From Isachenkonia alkalipeptolytica (GTDB lineage: Bacteria; Bacillota; Clostridia; Peptostreptococcales; T1SED10-28), in contig NZ_SUMG01000005.1 of assembly GCF_009910325.1 (NCBI RefSeq), positions 62,001 through 126,000 on the forward strand: a stretch of DNA of 64,000 nucleotides, written 5' to 3'. Of this stretch, positions 60,867-64,000 are shown piece by piece. A model generated the notes under the pieces. That model did no database searches and was not told where the DNA came from. It was given only the letters and a program-made list of their open reading frames with translations. Numbering within the stretch: position 1 is the stretch's first letter; the number at the start of each line of letters is the position of its first letter. Position numbers and translations under genes: made by a program.

Positions 60867-61763
60867 TTACTGATCCAGGGCGTCCTCAATGGCTTCTAGG
60901 GCTCCTTCACTGGACTCCGTAGCACCGGATACCGAATCCACCTCTGTGGATTGGGCTTCAAGCACCGATTCAATAATTTCATCGATGGCTATATCTCCAA
61001 GACCTCCGGTTTCGCTTTCCTCTACAACAACAATGTCTAGAATCTCTTCTCCGTCGGTAACTACATCCAGGATAATCTCTCCACCGTAACCGCTGCCGGT
61101 ACCCAGGGTACCTTGTTGTTCATAAGCTTCTCCGCCAAGTTCCACCCCTGCATCCTCCAGGGCTTCCTTCACACCGGAGATCACTGCTTCGCTGGACTCT
61201 GTAGCTCCCGATACGGTATCTACATCTACGGACTGTTCTTCGATTATGGTTGCCACGGTCTCTTCCATGCCTTCATCGCCTAAGCCTTCCGTCTCGCTAT
61301 GCTCGATGATATTAACGGCGGCAATTTCTCCGTCGGCAATAATTACTTCCAGTTCTATATCTCCACCGTAGCCTTGGGCTACTACGTTATAAGCTTCACC
61401 GGCAACTAAACCGGCCTCCGCCAGGGCATTTTCCACGGCTGTAATCGCCGCATCGGAAGATATGGTGGCACCACTCACGACTTCCACCTCTGTGGAGTTG
61501 TTTTCAATGATCCTTTCGATGACTTCAAATATGGCGTCATCTCCGAGACCCTCGGTCTCGTTTTGCTCTAATACTTCAATCTCAACGATTTCTTCGTCGC
61601 TGATGAATACTTCTAGGCGCACCGCGCCGCCATAGCCTTCCGCTGTAACTTCATAACTTTGTGCTCCCGCCGTGACGTCCTCTCTTAGGGCGTCATATCC
61701 AAGAAGTGCAACTACGGCAATCAGTACCATAGCTATGGTTGCAATGATCTGCTTTTTATCCAT
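60867..61763 (-). CDS. Surface protein with three tandem FMN-binding domains
   Basis: A 298-residue protein with an N-terminal signal anchor (about 4-24) and three consecutive FMN_bind repeats of about 85-90 residues (roughly 33-118, 120-205 and 212-298). Each has a GYGG start, an ETEGLGD or ETGGLGD segment and ends in VSGAT: VVSGATIS, TVSGATES and SVSGATES. The threonine in such motifs is where ApbE attaches FMN covalently. The protein is very acidic, with few basic residues. It should be an extracytoplasmic multi-flavin electron carrier. ApbE and electron partners are not in the window. Confidence 0.9.
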   Translation of the reverse strand: MDKKQIIATIAMVLIAVVALLGYDALREDVTAGAQSYEVTAEGYGGAVRLEVFISDEEIVEIEVLEQNETEGLGDDAIFEVIERIIENNSTEVEVVSGATISSDAAITAVENALAEAGLVAGEAYNVVAQGYGGDIELEVIIADGEIAAVNIIEHSETEGLGDEGMEETVATIIEEQSVDVDTVSGATESSEAVISGVKEALEDAGVELGGEAYEQQGTLGTGSGYGGEIILDVVTDGEEILDIVVVEESETGGLGDIAIDEIIESVLEAQSTEVDSVSGATESSEGALEAIEDALDQ

Positions 61764-61816
61764 TTTTTCATCCCTTTCCCTATTTATTATTTAGTCTTAT
61801 ATTCTCATCTGTACAT

Positions 61817-61825
61817 ATTATAACA
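61817..61825 (-). promoter_or_regulatory. Extended -10 promoter of the triple FMN gene
   Basis: TGTTATAAT on the minus strand, with a weak -35 (TTTAAA) 17 bp upstream. Confidence 0.55.
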
Positions 61826-61852
61826 CAGCTTAGTTAATTTTTAAACACAAAA

Positions 61853-61871
61853 TACAATGATTATCGTTTAG
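61853..61871. promoter_or_regulatory. Possible Fur box
   Basis: The core AATGATTATCG matches the Fur box and resembles the strong site at 3412-3430; about 13 of 19 positions match overall. It lies between the triple FMN gene and the metallo-hydrolase gene, upstream of both. Confidence 0.35.
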
Positions 61872-62024
61872 TAATGCTTATTGATCCCTAAGGCCTACAT
61901 CAAGGCTCACCAGGAAACCGAAATGAATCGGGAATTTTATGATTAATCAAGAGAATTTTTGATATAAATGAAAATAAGGACCGATGTAACCGGTGGATTG
62001 AAAAATATTAAAGGAGGAATATCG

Positions 62025-62693
62025 ATGAAAATTCAATTCTTAGGACATTCCGCGTTTTATGTGGAGGGAAAAAACTTAAAGGCCTTGATCGATCCTTTTT
62101 TGGAAGAGGATCTGCACCAGGATTTCAACGTTGAAGAGTTAAACTATATTTTCCTTACCCATGGTCACGGCGACCATCTGGGAAGTACCGTGGAACTGGC
62201 CAAAAAGTCGGGAGCCACCGTGGTGGCCAATCATGAAATCTGTATCTACCTTTCCACCTTCGATGTGGAATGCCACCCCATGCATATCGGGGGACGCACC
62301 GCCTTTCCCTTTGGGAAAGTAAAAATGACTCCCGCCCTGCACGGTTCCGGCATCCAAACCGATAAAGGGGTGATCAACGGCGGCAATCCCGGAGGTTTCT
62401 TAATCGAAAATGAGGGAAAGAAGCTCTATCATGCCGGGGACACCGGGCTCACCTATGATATGCAGCTGTTGAGAGTGGAGGAAGTGGATGTAGCCTTACT
62501 GCCCATCGGAGGCAACTTTACCATGGACGTGGAGGATGCCCTTCGGGCCGTGGATTTTATCGAACCGAAAATCGCAATTCCTATGCATTACAATACTTTT
62601 CCCGTAATCGAAGCCTCTCCAAATACCTTTGTTGAAGGCATGGAAAAAGCCCTAGGGAAAATCTTGGCCCCGGGGGAAAGCTTTCAGTTTTAG
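62025..62693 (+). CDS. Metal-dependent hydrolase, UPF0173 (metallo-beta-lactamase fold)
   Basis: A 222-residue metallo-beta-lactamase-fold hydrolase of the UPF0173/YtkL type. The metal motif is [11 protein letters not shown], with further ligands in [10 protein letters not shown] and [10 protein letters not shown]. The start ATG at 62025 ([13 protein letters not shown]) has AAGGAGG 7 nt upstream; the longer frame from 61968 is not used. The family is widespread with no firm substrate. It is monocistronic and convergent with the ABC ATPase gene. Confidence 0.92.
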   Translation: MKIQFLGHSAFYVEGKNLKALIDPFLEEDLHQDFNVEELNYIFLTHGHGDHLGSTVELAKKSGATVVANHEICIYLSTFDVECHPMHIGGRTAFPFGKVKMTPALHGSGIQTDKGVINGGNPGGFLIENEGKKLYHAGDTGLTYDMQLLRVEEVDVALLPIGGNFTMDVEDALRAVDFIEPKIAIPMHYNTFPVIEASPNTFVEGMEKALGKILAPGESFQF

Positions 62694-62720
62694 ATGGTTT
62701 AGGATCCTCAAGTCCCTCTC

Positions 62721-63776
62721 CTAGCTTTTCACCACAGACACAAAATTCGGGGAAACCCGAAGGTTCAACGGATCTCCCTGCTTGAGAATCTCATTGGGAT
62801 GGAGATAGACCAGCAGGGAGATCTTTTTCTTTTTCTGATTGACGACGGCAACCCTGGCTTCCAAGTACTCCCCCACATAGCTAAGGGACTCCACAACTCC
62901 TTTGATGTCCCCCTCCTCGGCAATTTCAAAACCGCTGGGACGCAGGGATAACAGTACTTCCTCCCCCTCGGTAAGGATATGGTACTGATTACAGGGAATT
63001 CTTCCGATGTCCGTGGCGATCCATCGTTTCCCCGGCTCCACAACACCCTCCATCATATTGGATTCCCCTACAAATCCGGCAACAAAGGCATTCCTCGGGA
63101 ACTGATAGATCTTTTTCGGACTTCCCTTTTGCTGAATGATTCCGTCTTTCATCACGACGATTTCATCGGATATGGCCAGGGCGTCCTTTTGATCGTGGCT
63201 GACCAAAATCCCCGTGGCATTGGCCTTCTTTAATATTCTTTTGACTTCGTTACGCATGGTTTGCTTAAGATTGGTATCCAAATTACTGAAGGGTTCATCC
63301 AGAAGAACCACCTCCGGTCTTTTTGCCAGGGCCCGGGCAAGGGCCACCCGTTGCTGCTGTCCCCCGGATAGGTGATGGACCCCTTTGTTTTCAAAACCCT
63401 GAAGGTTTACCATCTCCAGCACCTCTTGTACCCGCTGTTTTTTATCCTTTCCCCGATAGCCAAAGCCGATGTTTTCTTCCACGTTTAAATGGGGAAACAG
63501 GGCATAATCCTGAAAAACCATGCCGATCTTTCTTTTTTCCGGGGAAACCCAGGTGTTATCCCCCGCCATGAGTTTCCCTCCGATGTTGATTTCTCCGGAT
63601 TCCGGACGTTCAAATCCGGCAATCAAGCGCAGGGTCGTGGTCTTTCCGCAGCCGCTGGGTCCCAGCAAGGTGATGATACTTCCCCGCTTCACTTTTAAAC
63701 TGACGTCACACACCGCCGCCCGAGCTTCTCCTTTATAAGTCTTGCTAATCCCTTTTAATTCAATGGCCGTCTCCAT
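62721..63776 (-). CDS. ABC transporter ATPase, iron(III)/FbpC type
   Basis: A 351-residue importer ATPase. Walker A is LLGPSGCGKTTT, signature LSGGQQQR, Walker B VVLLDEPFSNLD, and an H-loop in VSHDQKDA. The C-terminal 110 residues form a TOBE-type regulatory domain (LSLRPSGFEIAEEGD). The architecture is that of FbpC/PotA/thiamine-type systems; the permease fragment upstream favours iron(III). The ATG at 63776 is chosen since the GTG at 63785 overlaps the SD. It starts 16 nt after the permease stop. Confidence 0.9.
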   Translation of the reverse strand: METAIELKGISKTYKGEARAAVCDVSLKVKRGSIITLLGPSGCGKTTTLRLIAGFERPESGEINIGGKLMAGDNTWVSPEKRKIGMVFQDYALFPHLNVEENIGFGYRGKDKKQRVQEVLEMVNLQGFENKGVHHLSGGQQQRVALARALAKRPEVVLLDEPFSNLDTNLKQTMRNEVKRILKKANATGILVSHDQKDALAISDEIVVMKDGIIQQKGSPKKIYQFPRNAFVAGFVGESNMMEGVVEPGKRWIATDIGRIPCNQYHILTEGEEVLLSLRPSGFEIAEEGDIKGVVESLSYVGEYLEARVAVVNQKKKKISLLVYLHPNEILKQGDPLNLRVSPNFVSVVKS

Positions 63777-63792
63777 GTTATCCACCTCTACT

Positions 63793-64000
63793 TTAATATT
63801 TATCCAATAAAAACTTGATCGGTATAATTGATACGATAATAATGATCAGGGCCGCCGGGGCCGCCATATGGTAGACCGCCTCACTGGCCTCCACCCAAAC
63901 CCGGACCGCCAAAGTGTCGAAATTCGGTGGTCGAAGCAGCAGCGTTGCCGGCAGTTCCTTCATGGAACTGACAAAAACCAGAGCCCCTCCTGCGAAGAGC
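63793..64000 (-). CDS. ABC transporter permease, C-terminal fragment (iron(III) type)
   Basis: The last 69 codons of a permease gene whose start lies beyond the right edge. The residues LVFVSSMKELPATLLLRP (with the EAA-type loop) and then TLAVRVWVEASEAVYHMAAP followed by a hydrophobic helix and the end KFLLDKY match the C-terminus of FbpB-like iron(III) permeases. It is directly upstream of the ATPase gene, so the two form one operon with a substrate-binding protein expected outside the window. Confidence 0.85.
   Translation of the reverse strand, partial: LFAGGALVFVSSMKELPATLLLRPPNFDTLAVRVWVEASEAVYHMAAPAALIIIIVSIIPIKFLLDKY

Overview
The window looks like chromosome from an anaerobic, amino-acid-using clostridial Firmicute, possibly a salt- or alkali-adapted one. 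The evidence is gene content, not a database match: near-perfect sigma-A promoters with 17-bp spacers, strong AGGAGG ribosome binding sites, an FMN riboswitch, a tetrahydrofolate riboswitch and an asparagine T-box, Veg, a LiaFSR three-component system, a glycine cleavage system with split P-protein, a complete arginine deiminase pathway, an NhaC antiporter, and a HesB-like protein encoded through an in-frame UGA (selenocysteine). No rRNA, tRNA, CRISPR array, prophage or complete insertion sequence was seen.

Layout. 1-6.6 kb: edge fragment of an FMN-binding protein, a nitrilase-family hydrolase, a threonine dehydratase, a DUF2325 gene under a Fur-box promoter, lysA and pepA. 6.6-11.4 kb: riboflavin operon ribD-ribE-ribBA-ribH behind an FMN riboswitch, with a HAD phosphatase downstream. 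11.4-20.7 kb: recX, sucCD, an AspT-type transporter, a YjjP/YjjB/YjjP exporter cluster, MATE exporter, methyltransferase and RidA. 20.7-26 kb: a heterodimeric ABC exporter preceded by a roughly 600-nt leader with a 40-codon ORF and competing hairpins, with a 44-residue protein between the subunits, followed by REP-like repeats. 26-33 kb: HxlR regulator, Dps, an atypical Mur ligase, flavodoxin, flavodiiron protein, and a THF riboswitch-folT-folC unit. 33-36.4 kb: MoxR-DUF58-DUF4129. 36.6-42.5 kb: gcvT-gcvH-gcvPA-gcvPB-lpdA. 42.7-44.2 kb: T-box-controlled asnA. 44.2-50.5 kb: a GGDEF/EAL protein, a 22-residue ORF with a TetR-type operator in its promoter, liaFSR and a parvulin. 50.6-54.4 kb: ispE-ddl-DUF1934-mscS. 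54.5-57.8 kb: arcA-argF-arcC. 58-64 kb: veg, Sec-HesB, nhaC, a triple FMN-binding protein, a metallo-beta-lactamase-fold hydrolase and part of an iron-type ABC transporter.

How the genes fit together. Arginine can give ATP through the deiminase pathway, glycine enters one-carbon metabolism through the cleavage system, and folT/folC keep the folate pool supplied. Iron and oxidative stress handling is scattered through the window (Fur box, Dps, flavodiiron protein, Fe-S carrier, iron-type ABC transporter). Envelope maintenance is represented by LiaFSR, Ddl, the Mur ligase and MscS.

The strongest second-look items are the UGA-containing HesB gene, the attenuator-like leader and 44-residue protein of the ABC exporter operon, the operator-controlled 22-residue ORF, the Fur-controlled DUF2325 gene, two genes with a hairpin between Shine-Dalgarno and start codon, and an exactly repeated 29-bp REP-like palindrome.
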